Origin: Nautilus pompilius
Taxonomy: Eukaryota > Mollusca > Cephalopoda > Nautilida > Nautilidae
Direction: 5' to 3'
Length of the DNA: 64,000 nucleotides
Assembly: GCA_018389105.1 (NCBI GenBank)
Contig: JACATO010001026.1
Location: 62,001-126,000, forward strand
Shown here: positions 1-11,000 of the stretch, piece after piece
Layout of the letters: each line of letters begins with the position of its first letter
How positions within the stretch are numbered: position 1 is the first letter of the stretch
Notes under the pieces: model-generated
What the model saw: only the letters and a program-made list of their open reading frames with translations
What the model was told of the DNA's origin: nothing
Database searches by the model: none
Made by a program: the position numbers and the translations under genes

Positions 1-345
1 CTTCTTGCCTTCTCCAGAACTACCCCAGGCTAAGTTGAATATGACACTGGTTTTGATCTTCGATATACAGTCAACAATTTTTCCATCTCATAGATCAAAC
101 CAATCTTCTTAGCTATTACAGTGGATTTCATAGGGACAGATCCTTTCACATGTTCCTTATTATAATCTTTATCCTTTACAATCATATTCACGGAAAAAAT
201 TTCCATTCTGAGAGTATGTGCATTCACTGGTCTACCTTCATATTGTTTTCCAATGTCTAGTTTTTCTTCAAACATAATTGTCTTGCACTTCTTAGATTCA
301 TTGTTTTTCACATCACTCTTACACTTTCCAGTCATGATTGCAACA
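1..345 (-). pseudogene. Tigger/pogo transposase N-terminal fragment (TIGD1-like), cut by window edge
   Basis: The reverse strand reads from MTGKCKSDVKNNESKKCKT through EEKLDIGKQYEG to KEHVKGSVPMKSTVIAKK and EMEKLLTV. This is the layout of the CENP-B/psq helix-turn-helix pair at the start of Tigger (pogo, Tc1/mariner superfamily) transposases: a lysine-rich start, an E-K-L-x-I helix, a K-D-K-D segment, then the E-H-V-K-G-S link. Beyond about 75 the match continues in another frame towards the left edge (I-E-D-Q-N-Q), so at least one frameshift is present. The expected DNA-binding helix between the two blocks is garbled. It is a dead fragment; the catalytic DDD part lies outside the window if it exists. 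In-frame sequence upstream of the methionine at about 344 is probably not coding. Confidence 0.72.
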
Positions 346-2639
346 ACAACAGTTTGGGTTAAAATTAAGGAAAACTGTGTAAGTCTTACAGAGTAGCAGA
401 ACACTACCTGCAGTAAGGTGGCTATATAAGACTGGGGAAGCATGGGAGACTGTGAGAGTGAGTCACATAAGTTTTCTTCCGTGAACAAAGTAGTACTTTA
501 TACATCTCCGTAAAATTATTTTGCATGACAGATTTTTTATGTAAAGTCGAATTTACATATGTTGAGTGATACTTAAGTCAAGGAGTGGCTGTATAGTAAA
601 AAAAAAATATATTAAAGTTAAAGATTTTTATAATATAAGTAATGATAAACAAAAGTAGAGAATTATCAGATTATTAAAAATTCATCATTAATCAAAATGA
701 ACTCTTAGGAAAAAAAGCTGCAGTTTAAACATTTGAAGTACACACGTATTCTTAGTAGAATGCAAGAATTAAAACAATACAGATAGCTAATTTTACATTA
801 TTATTGTGTCACTAGATTTCCATCTCTCTGATTAAGCATTTTGTAATAATGAAATTTTCATTTCAAATTAAGGGTAAACACATTTTGTTGGTCTTCACAA
901 AGGTATACTAAGCAGAGGAACTAACTGTAGGACCTTATTATATAAGGCTTTTTTTTTACTTCTAATACTTCAAGAGTCTGAATCCATACTGTGGAAAAAG
1001 AAAAAGAAATTCAATGTTTTTAACTAGCATTGAGACTACCTTTGTCAACAAAGCCAAAGTTACCAAAAGTATCTTGACAAAAAACAACAGTATTCTACAG
1101 ACAATGACAGATGTTTGATAAAATGTCAATAATTTTAAAATAGAAATTGTGATAAATCATGAAAAGTCACTTGTCAGATCTTAGTTATGTCACCAACATT
1201 ACATAAAGAAATATTCAGTTTTGAATTAAAATTTGTTCTTGTTTCTTGTCATACTTGTGTGATTGTATGATAGTTAGAAACTACAGACATTTTCCTAACA
1301 GATGATATCATTAAAAAGCGATAAAGATAACTTAAGTAATATTCTTTACATGCATTCTGTAGAAATTAAATTAGTGAATATGACCACTGTTTGGAAGTGA
1401 ATACTTCTTTGTTAAAAAAAAAAAAACTTAATCCACCACTGATTTTTTAGTGCAACATTTAATTTGCAGTAGTCAAAAGAGATGACATTATAAACAAAAC
1501 ATGTTAAACTCTTCACTTTTGTCATTGTTCTATCTTTACAGAAAGGTCATTTGCCAGATTAAAATTAGCAGCAAAACATTAGAATTTAATGAGAACCTTA
1601 ACAAATTTTATTGTAAGGTATAAGATTAATTTAATTTTTATTAGTTAATCATCTGTATCTGTGTTTACGCTTAATGTTTCTTACTATCAGAATTCTTCAC
1701 AAACAAGCTGGCAATAAAACTAAGCCACAACCTCAGAGAGTCTGCTAATTACTACTGCTTTGTAGTCAACTGATTGTCACATGTTCAGTATAAATTATAC
1801 AGATAGATATTTTCACAGGGAGATTTTATCTATAAATAAATTGTAATTCCTAGCAAATGAATCTTTTGATAGTACCAGTTGAGTGTTCATCCTTTTTTGC
1901 AGATACCTTTTTCTCTTATATTTGAAACAGTATATAAGGTGATTGGCATGTTACTCTAAGAAAAAAAAATTGCTTATATGTATATAGCTAACGTTAAATT
2001 TATACAATTACAAATAACAAAATAAGATATAAGCTCAACATTTCTTCAATTCTCAAATTAGTTGTTTATAGACTCACATGAAGTTATGAATGTTAATCAG
2101 GAACTGTGCTAATAAAGTCATTTTAAAAAATACTTAAGACTTTTGTTGATCCATCCTAGAAACATCCAAACTCTCAAAAAAGTGATTTTAAACAACAAAT
2201 AAAACAAATTGCTATACTCTCTATGTACTTTGAATGATATTGATTATTAGCATTATCCTGTGGCTTGTTTTCCTTACCACCAAACAAATTACACTTTGGA
2301 AAGTTTTTATGTAAATATGAATTATTTAGCAATCATGATAAAAATTTTCATATTACGGTCTTTCACCATTACAAATAAAGTGAGTTTTTAAATGACTGTC
2401 TAATGAATATTTTACTTTTCATAATCTGTCAGAAAATAAAAAGATTGTGATTTCCAGACAGTCTCCAGAATTGTTATCTTAGACAAAGTTAACTACATAA
2501 ATTGACTGTGTACCATACTTTACGACATTAACAATTTTCAATGTAATAAATGTCTTGAAAAACATCTCCAGAGATATTTATTAATAATGTCATGGATAAA
2601 TATGACTATAAATTTCTACAATCAAGTTAAATGCAGCTG
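346..2639. other. AT-rich stretch without recognisable gene
   Basis: About 2.3 kb of very AT-rich DNA with short homopolymer runs. No reading frame over 60 codons, splice-flanked conserved exon or transposon end was recognised. If the SCAI gene continues to the left this is intron or downstream sequence. Confidence 0.5.
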
Positions 2640-3165
2640 GGCATGGCCAAATGTACTTCAAAAACAGATGCAATTTGCAAGGTTAGGCCTATTTTATTTT
2701 ACACTTGACATATGTGAAATGCTTTAATTCTCCTACTGATTATGCTGTATCTGTGATTAAATTTACTGTTTTTATTTAAACTAAAACTTTTTAAAATTCC
2801 CAGACCAGGGGAACTGCTGCCCAAATTTTAAATTATTCATTATTTAGTAAAATTAAAATTCTTATTTCTTATTGTGTTATTCCAGATTATGTGTGTGCTA
2901 TTTTCGTTAGTAACTATCTTTCTCTCTCATTTCCATTTGCAATTGTTACAGTAAATTATTTTTAGACGTTCTGTATTTGTGATTGAAATGTAATGATATA
3001 GTTTATTAAATAGCGTCTGGCAATACAATAAAATTTGCTGAAACTGTTTTTACTTGTTCATTTAATATTTCCAATCAACATAGGAAATTGAACAACCTAT
3101 TTAGCAACTGAGAACAATATTTCAAGATGATGTATGAGGTCCTCAGAAATGAAAACAAATACATA

Positions 3166-4584
3166 CAAGGTCTGTCGAAAATCTGATATTAGGCTGGGGA
3201 AAAAAAATTATGTACTTGATGGGGTTCAATTGCTAATCCCCTTTGAACTAGGCCTGTTGTGCCTCCACACACTTTTTCTTTTGATGTTGTGCGGTGTTTA
3301 GGGGAGTGTTTGTAAGGTTGCATTTGTATGTGGGTGTAGCTGGATCGGTTCCACGACCGGCCGTCTCAGCTGTTTATAAGTGAGGCCTTATTTCGAACTG
3401 TGTATTGTTTGGAGTGTACCTCAGCCTAGCGAGAGCAGCGGGCTACCCAACTCCTTCATATTGCACGCAGAAGGGGTAGGTTTATCCTGGCTGGACTCTC
3501 TAAAACAGAGTTTTCTCTTCTCAGCTCTCAAAGTGGGAGGCATCTTCATTTTTGGGAACAACCAGAAATCAGGAGCCATGTCTGAAGAGTAGGGAGCCTG
3601 GCAAATGAGCGAAATGCCTTTCTTTGCCAAAAAGCCTTGGATCAACTGCGACGAATGAACTTGGGCATTGTCATGATGCAACTGCCAGTTTTGTGAGGTC
3701 TACAGATCCGGTCTCTTGCCTCATACTGCCTCACAAAGATGTCAGAGGACTTCCTGATAGTACTCCTTTGTAACTGTTTGTCCTTCTGATGCGTATTCAT
3801 GATGCACAATGCCTCAGTAGTCGAAGAAAATAGTCAGCATCACCTTGATTTTTCTCTGGACCTGACATGCTTTTTTGGGCCTTGGCGACATTGAATGCTT
3901 CCACTATGATGACTGAGCTTTGGTTTCCAAGTCGTACTCGTACGCCCATGACTCATCTCCAGTTATCACAGTATTCTGGAACTAAGGATCGCCGTTGGCA
4001 GTATCCATCAGGTCCTGCGCAACCTCAAGACGCAGTTGTTGTTGTTCCTGAGAAAGCAGCTTGGACACAGAGCAAGCCAAAATCCTCTTTTAAAATTGCA
4101 TGTGCAGAATCTTACTGATCCAAACCTCATCACCAATTCCCGCACTGAGGTCCGCACTTTCTCGTTAACAACTGAATGCAGCTTGTTGATGGCCTACCAG
4201 AACGCTGATCACTCTCCACCGGTGCAGCCATATTTGAACCTGATGTGCCATTCTTTTATTTGGGTAACACCCATGGCATTGTCACCAAAAACCTGTTGAA
4301 TTTTGCAAATTGTTTCTACTTGGGTATCTCCAAGCTTTTGGCAAAACTTGATGCAAGATCATTGCTCCACACGTTCCATCATCATGGGCAAAATGAAAAT
4401 GTGACAAGTCAGTAGTACAGCACCTCACATGCTGGCTGCCTGAGTGACTAACACATCCAGCAAGCCTACCAAAGACAACGCATGCGCATGAAGACATGCA
4501 GCTCCACTATGCACACTTTTGCCTCCCTAATGTCATTACTTCCCACGGGAAAAAATAAAGTCCAATACTTTTCGACAGACCTCA
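3166..4584 (-). mobile_element. Mariner element, family A copy 1, inactive
   Basis: A mariner flanked by TA target duplications at 3164-3165 and 4585-4586. The terminal repeats read CAAGGTCTGTCGAAAA at the left and, reversed, TGAGGTCTGTCGAAAA at the right. The transposase runs on the minus strand but is broken into several frames. Recognisable parts are the N-terminal helix-turn-helix region (4200-4400) and the second catalytic block HHDNAQVHSSQLIQGFLA (about 3630-3680), followed by the damaged third block DMAPDFWLF (near 3560), which has lost a serine and has a frameshift. It is longer than the sister copies because about 250 bp near 3272-3520 replaces the normal 3' coding end. Transposase of this family would act by DD(34)D cut-and-paste; this copy is dead. 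Confidence 0.9.
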
Positions 4585-4674
4585 TATATATAGACTAATT
4601 CAACAACTAAGTAAGAGTAAAATCATAAATAGGACAGCCAAAGAATTACTCCCTCAATGCTCAATGGTATTGTA

Positions 4675-4675
<1 letters not shown>

Positions 4676-4705
<30 letters not shown>

Positions 4706-4708
4706 TGT
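4676..4708. repeat. (TA)n(CA)n microsatellite
   Basis: A run of TA dinucleotides passes directly into a run of CA dinucleotides. It lies inside the inverted duplicate; the sister copy at 36.49 kb has only a short TA run, so the CA tract grew after duplication. Confidence 0.9.
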
Positions 4709-4962
4709 ACATTTGGTGCCTCAACCCTGTTTTCTGGAAAATCTTGTGTTAAGATTAAGTCTGAAATTTACAAAAAGAAAATACGATATCCTGAGACTTG
4801 CAGATTTGAAAAGAAATGACAAAATCAAAGGATGCATGGGAATTTGTAAATTGATAGGCTTTAAACCAGTTTTGCTTGTAAATTGCTTGTTGGTTTGCTG
4901 TGAGTCACACAAGATCTCCCCATCAGAATTTTGAAAAGTTGGCAAGTATGTGTTAACAAATT

Positions 4963-6220
4963 GTATCTCATATCTCCTGATATTCCTGAATCAGTGATGA
5001 TTAAATTGTTAGTTATGGCTACTAATGCATTTGAATTTACTAATTCTATCTTAACCCAATATTTTAAAGTGTTCTATTAAAGAACAATTTTCACAATTTA
5101 ATGGTCAAATCTTCACTTCTACTGTAGGTATGTTGGAAATACATTTGCAATGGTTTCTATTCTGTTATTTTCATTAGTACTTTTTTACATGGCTGAATAC
5201 AATTGTCAGGGTGCAGCATGATGGGTAATTGTCTTTCCTTGATAACTTCTATAATCACGAGGAAAATCTTCTAGATTTGTGTTTTCCAGAAACCTACATA
5301 CACTGGGTTGAGAATGAAATGAAGCAACAGAACAGATTACATACTGAATACCAACTAAGACCACTTGTACATTAAAAAAAAAAAAACAGAAACATTTACT
5401 GCATATTAGCATTAGCAAACCAAAACAGTCCTTCATTGGATTAAAAAACAATCAAAAACTTTTTATCAAAGTTGAATAACATTTTTTTTGGAGTAAAGAT
5501 TTTGTTTGCTTTAAAGAGCCAGCTTAGATTCATTGTGTGTTGTTGTTTAAGTAATTACTTTCACATGTTAGAAAAAAAATATATATATACACACACATAT
5601 CATAAACATGCTTACACAACAAATACTTTATGTATATTATATCCAATTTAAGAATTAACCAAACTAACATACATTTATAATTATACCAAAAAAGTTACTA
5701 AAATAAGATAAATGAAACTGGTTGAAGAAAATGAAAATATAGAAAAAACCAATCAGATAGGATGTATATATTTAATTAATTTAGTTAGCATACAATAAGC
5801 AGTTTACCCTTAACAAAATCATTTTCATTTAGAAAAAATGTTTGTGTAAAAATAGAGGGTACAACCCAGAAATAATATAAAATCATTAAAGATTCTTTAA
5901 GGTATTTTATCATAAATTCTAATTAATTTTCATGAACTAAGCTGTGGTGCATTCATATTTACCTTTCTTTATATCAGAATAAAACTGAGAACTGATTAAG
6001 AAATATTTCTTTCATAAAACAGTATTTGACCAAGTTATAACAGTAAGAATTGCAGATTTTTCTGCTCATACTTAGTTGAAAAACAAAAATAAATTTTTTT
6101 CTTGTGTATTTATAAAACTAAGTTTTTTTCTTTAATAAAGTTGTAAAACTCAGCAGCAATCACACTGGCATTTCCAGATTTCACAGACAAAACAGTTGAA
6201 GCACTGAATGCCATACTTAC
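4963..6220. other. AT-rich stretch, presumed SCAI intron
   Basis: No conserved exon was recognised. A (TA)n(CA)n tract lies near 5578-5600. A minus-strand open frame at 5206-5451 has no family resemblance and is probably chance. Confidence 0.45.
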
Positions 6221-6307
6221 TAGTAACGATAGTACAATTGTCCAATCTTAGATGCTATCTCTCCTATTTGCCATCGCTTTAAACCATATTTGATATCCAA
6301 TATTTGT
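6221..6307 (-). CDS. SCAI: SCAI exon 3
   Basis: This 87-bp exon starts after the acceptor CTTTTTTACAG and ends before the donor GTAAGT. Completing the split arginine codon from exon 2, it reads QILDIKYGLKRWQIGEI followed by ASKIGQLYYRYY, nearly the vertebrate SCAI sequence from memory. There are no stops, and the high conservation with clean splice sites shows long purifying selection, at least in the past. Confidence 0.88.
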
Positions 6308-6935
6308 CTGTAAAAAAGTACAAAAGGCAGAATGTCAAGCAAAAACTTTTTTCCTTCATTTTAATCAGTAAAGCAGCAGATGAGTACTTCAATTAATCTA
6401 AAATGCACAATACTCTCGTTACCATTGAATAAATAATTGTTAATTTTTCTATACATTCCATAAACACTATTGTCTTCAAATTCTAAAATTTGTCCACAAG
6501 CAAAATGCAAAATTTTTTTGATAATACATGACCCTATAATTTTAACTCAACTTAACAATTAAAAGTATCAAAATAAATTTGTATAGCTTTATAAAGGAGA
6601 TGTATGTAGAAATAATCAAGTATGTGTGTAATCTTGCTATGTGGTGATCATAGGAGAATAATGTCTTTAGTATACCACTCATTATTCTTTTAAATTTTGA
6701 GTGGAACAAAAAATGTGTTGTGGTAGTTAAACCTACAGTGGCAGCCATAATTGTCGACTTGCCAGTATACAATATAATCAATTTATTAGCACATTTAATT
6801 ACAACGATATAAAATATCAGAAATATTAAAATGAGAAATTGTTACAATAAATTTATATTGCATCAAGTAAAACCTTTTGAAAATCAAGAAAGCTTCCTTC
6901 TGATTGGTCAGTTCCCAATTTTGACTGCCTGTATA

Positions 6936-8261
6936 CGAGGTCTGTCGAAAAAGTATCCGACTTTATTTTTTCCCATGGGAAGTAATGACGTTAGGAAGGC
7001 AAAAGTGTGCATAGTGAAGCCGCGTGCCTTCATGAGCATGCGTGGTTTTTTGCAGGCTTGCTGGACACGTCAGTTGCTGTCAGGCAGCCAGTGTGTGAGG
7101 TGCTGTACCATTTACTCGTTGCATTTTCATTTCACCCATGATGATGGAACATATGGAGCAACGATCTTGCATCAAGTTTTGCCAAAAGCTTGGAGATACC
7201 CAAGTAGAAACAATTTGCAAAATTCAACAGGTTTTTGGTGACAATGCCATGGGTGTTACCCAAATAAAAGAATGGTACAACAGGTTCAAAGATGGCCGAA
7301 CATTGGTGGAGAGTAACCAACGTTCCGGAGGCCGTCAACAAGCTGCAATGCAGTTGTTATTGAGAAAGTGTAGACCTTAATAATGGAGGATCATTGTTTG
7401 ACGGTGCGGGAAATTGGTAACAAAGTTAGGATCAGTAAAGATTCTGCACATGCAATTTTAAAGGAGGATTTGGGCTTGCGCAGAGTGGCAGCGAAATTTG
7501 TGCCCAAGCTGCTTTCTCAGGAAAAACAACAACTTCGTCTTGAGGATGTGCAGGACCTGCTGGATACTGCCAACAAGGATCCTGAGTTCCAGAATACTGA
7601 GATAACTGGAGATGAGATGTGGGTGTACAGGTACAACCTGGAAACCAAGCTCAGTCATCACAGCGGAAGCACCAAATATCACCAAGGATCAAAAAAGCAC
7701 TTCAGGTCTGGAGCAAAATCAAGCTGATGCTGACTGTTTTCTTCAACTACTGAGGCGTTGTGCACAAAGAATACGCATCAAAAGGACAAGCAGTTACAAA
7801 GGAGTACTATCAGGAAGTCCTTCGACGTCTTCATGATGCAGTTCGGCGCAAGAGACCGGATGTGGGCCTTGCAAAACTGGCAGTTGCATCATGACAACGC
7901 CCTAGCTCATTCGTCGCAGCTGATCCAAGGTTTCTTAGCAAAGAAAAGCATTTTGCTCATTCGCCAGGCTCCCTACTCTCCAGACATGGCTCCTTCTGAC
8001 TTCTGGTTGTTCCCAAAAATGAAGATGCCACTGAAAGGCTACTGCTTTGAGAACTGGGAGGACATCATACAGAAAGCAATGGCAGAGCTGAGAGCCATTC
8101 CAGAAGAAGCATTCCAGATGTGTTTCGAACAATGGAAGGATCGCTGAGCTAAGTGTGGAGGCATAAGGGGCCAACTTCGAAGGGGATTAGCAATTGAACC
8201 ACAACAAGTACGTAATTTTTTTTCCCCAGCCTAAGGTCAGATATTTTTTCAACAGACCTCG
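6936..8261 (+). mobile_element. Mariner element, family A copy 2, inactive
   Basis: A complete 1326-bp mariner flanked by TA at 6934-6935 and 8262-8263. Its terminal repeats begin CGAGGTCTGTCGAAAAAGT, with a right end of the same kind reversed. The transposase is on the plus strand in three frames: an N-terminal helix-turn-helix part from about 7147 (MEQRSCIKFCQKLGDTQVE), a middle part 7383-7727 with the first catalytic block ITGDEMW, and a C-terminal part 7758-8147 with LHHDNALAHSS and SPDMAPSDFWLF. The last two aspartates are 34 residues apart, the mariner DD(34)D spacing. Frameshifts near 7330-7385 and 7700 inactivate it. It lies in SCAI intron 2, in the orientation opposite to that gene. 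Confidence 0.95.
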
Positions 8262-9318
8262 TATATTATGGTGCATCAAATGCCCCTTCCGTCAGATTTT
8301 TTCTGTCCCTACTCTAAAAGTTTTTCATTAGTGAAAAACAACACTAACAGTAAAATCTTAGGCAATTTGAGGCTGTTTTAGGTAAGCCACTGTGCGTTTG
8401 AAAATTTTGACTGCAAGGTTGTCAAATTCAGCAGGCTTAAGAGATAATATGCAAATGCATACTGATACCAGCCCTCATACATATGTGATTTTATTTTTCT
8501 AAATTTATTTTTATCACAAAACTGGTTTGTGTGAGAGATAGGAAATTCTGGTGGGACTCATTTGTTATTGTGGTGCCTGGACACTGGTAGGTGTGGTCTG
8601 GTCATCCTGGCATCAATGATCTTTTATAAATGTTGACCAGGCACAATGACCACTGTCCAACTATATCCATTGTCCTGCCAATACCACTTTAGCTGTATTA
8701 ACTGTCAGTGAGAGGATTGTAATAATATCACTCTGGGTATATATTTTTGGAAGTCAAAGTAATTAGTGTTTGTTGTTTGTTGGTTTCACTCCCACTGTTG
8801 CATAACATAGTTCCTTTAAGGGGTACGCATTGTAACAATACCATAAAAGTCAATCAGAAGTTGCTGATTTGTCAAACTATGATTTCTACATCTGATATTG
8901 ATAGTCCTAATTGAAACGAATATGATCATTCAAAACAATATTTTTACAGAAAAATGACTAAAATTCCAGATGTATATCATTGAATAATGTGTTGCTGCCA
9001 AACTGATGTTTGATAATATGATGTTGCATTCCATAATTTTAATATATAATTTGCCATTTACAATAATGAAACAATCTTACAACTGAATTCTCCTTTTTGG
9101 TTTTGTTTTTCCCATTAACAGCACTTTTAACAGTCTTATAAATACTAAGGAGAAATTTTTAGAAATTGGGATCTCCTATTGCCTTTAAGGTCAATACAAA
9201 CATTACTAAAATTAGAGCCTATTGCACAAACTAGATGCAATCTAAAGTGAGAATTTCCATTGCATAATTATCTTGCTAAAATTAGTCCATGATCAAGGCA
9301 GGTTTACCAAATGGTATA
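8262..9318. other. Intronic stretch without recognisable gene
   Basis: AT-rich sequence between the mariner and the MITE, in SCAI intron 2. I see no exon or transposon end in it. Confidence 0.45.
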
Positions 9319-9922
9319 CATTTGTTCCCCGGTATTCATGGGAGTTACGTTCCTAGAGCACCCGCGAAGAGTGAAAAACCGCAAATATTGGACATGCTCC
9401 ATAAAAATGCCTATAAACGTCAAAATATAATGTAACAAATAATAACAAAGATATAAGTAAATATAAAATAATTTAATAAAAAATACAACACTCAAAGAAA
9501 CACTCAAGATAGCTACATGCGGTAAACTGGGATGATGCTGAAATGCTGGGCTGCATCTGCCTGAGACAGCGTCTCATGGGCATCAGCCAATCAGCAGCAA
9601 GGAGAAACGAATAACGCTCTCGGATTGGCTACTTTCAAACCTCCAACCAATAGCATTTATTTTATATTGATATTTTGCTGAATTTACGTTAGTATTTATA
9701 TTACAAAATTAGTAAATTATATTGTTATTAATAATTTAGCATTAAAAAGCGTGAAAAAATATATATTGCCATGAAAAAAGCCATAGAAAATTTGCGGAAG
9801 ATATTTGCGATTCCGCGAATATGCGGGGGTTTCCACGAACAATTATTAGTTAGGTTCTAAGGAAAATTCCGCAAATAACCATGGCCGCGAATGCTGAACC
9901 GCAATTACGCAGGGTTTGACTG
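9319..9922. mobile_element. Pogo/Tigger-type MITE, about 604 bp
   Basis: Flanked by TA at 9317-9318 and 9923-9924. The left end begins CATTTGTTCCCCGGTATTCA and the right end, reversed, CAGTCAAACCCTGCGTAATT. Both ends are followed by CG-rich motifs of the form CCGCGAA/TTCGCGG, seen near 9363 and 9798-9892. The pattern of TA target and CAGTNNNNCCC ends with CG-rich subterminal repeats is that of nonautonomous pogo-like elements. No transposase frame is present inside. Confidence 0.68.
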
Positions 9923-10039
9923 TATTTATATACCAAAAATCAAAAATTTTGGAATATTTTCAGTGTTTAGTAGGTATTTTTTTTGATTTGGTATTTTTGA
10001 AAAAAAAAACTGGTATATTTTAACTTAGGTTTCAATTTA

Positions 10040-11000
10040 TAATATTTACATCCTTTTGCACATTGGTGATTTTTTTTGATCTCAACCATGGCTGATAAAG
10101 CAGAACCTGGACTTCATCAACTCCAGAGTCAGACTCTAAAGCAAGACCAACTAATACACCACAATCAACTTCTGGGACACGTAAAGCAAAAACCATATTT
10201 GAGTTTAGAAGGGGCATTACTGATAATGATTCACAAATAACTGGCTCACGACTCCCAACATGTAGACAAGTACTACATTGTATGATGTACTGCTACATTT
10301 GGACCCAATGATATGGTTGGCTCAAATAATTCAGCGGAGTAAACATGCTAAAGCAGAATTAAGGAGATGTGAGAAAAATGGAGATATCAAGAGCATCTAC
10401 TACTTTCCAGAGCTTTAGTGAAACTGAAACTGATACAGACACAAGTGATATTGATGTGTGCTACTGCATCTGCATCTTTATCCAGCAGTTCTTCAGTATC
10501 TGCATATGTATCTGGTGATGTTACTGCACCTCCCTCCAGTAGTAATATGATTTTTGCAACCACAAGTTCCACAAGAAGTCATCACCACACAGTTCGCACT
10601 GGAACTGAAGCATTCACTCATTGTGGTACCTGACTTCTAAAATGGTACTCATTGCTCTATTCAGTAACAAAGTACCAACAGAACAGTGACATGCACTTGC
10701 TCTAGTCTCCTAGCCACAGAGCCAGATGGCAACTTTGTCACTCCAGAAGACCATTATGGAACTGGCTTTGAAAAGACAAAATTTCCTTCAGACATTTCAG
10801 AATCTACAACACTTGCTGACTTAGTATCAATGGACTCACATGTTGATGCACTTAATGTCATCAATGACTGTGCCAAGCAGGGAGTGAAGTTAAGTTCTGA
10901 TTTTCTCTCTGCATCAAAGTGAGGATCACTACCAAAATGTTCTGTTGTGGAAGACAGACGGTCTCTTCCAAATCTGTGAAAATACAAGGCAAAGACTGAT
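10040..11000 (+). pseudogene. Decayed coding relic of an unidentified transposon-like protein
   Basis: Plus-strand frames here look protein-like: a Ser/Thr-rich stretch (10,418-10,633) and a segment reading ALNVINDCAKQGVKLSSDFL (about 10,845-10,905), followed in a shifted frame by a VVED-like run. This resembles, from memory, the C-terminal part of an unclassified repeat-encoded protein common in invertebrate genomes. There are many stops and frameshifts. I cannot name the family with confidence. Confidence 0.35.

Larger units (their letters stand above)
2640..4962 (+). repeat. Inverted duplicate A, interrupted by a mariner
   Basis: The DNA at about 2640-3165 and 4585-4962 is closely similar to the reverse complement of 36,237-36,966. 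Shared landmarks are GCAAGGTTAGGCCTATTTTA near 2680, GAGGTCCTCAGAAATGAAAAC near 3138, GGTGCCTCAACCCTGTTTTC near 4715 and TGTGTTAACAA near 4952. Similarity fades at both ends. The pair may be a segmental inverted duplication or two copies of an unclassified repeat. This copy contains the mariner at 3166-4584; the other copy does not. Confidence 0.8.

Noticed and set aside
3341..3520. Possible tRNA-like or SINE sequence in the foreign segment of mariner copy 1
   Set aside because: GGTTCCACGACC looks a little like a tRNA T-arm, but no A and B box pair with correct spacing and no cloverleaf could be drawn.
5206..5451. 81-codon minus-strand frame considered as the next SCAI exon
   Set aside because: Its translation does not match the expected LRTSETS or RMRSYY region in any frame, and no acceptor joins in the right phase.
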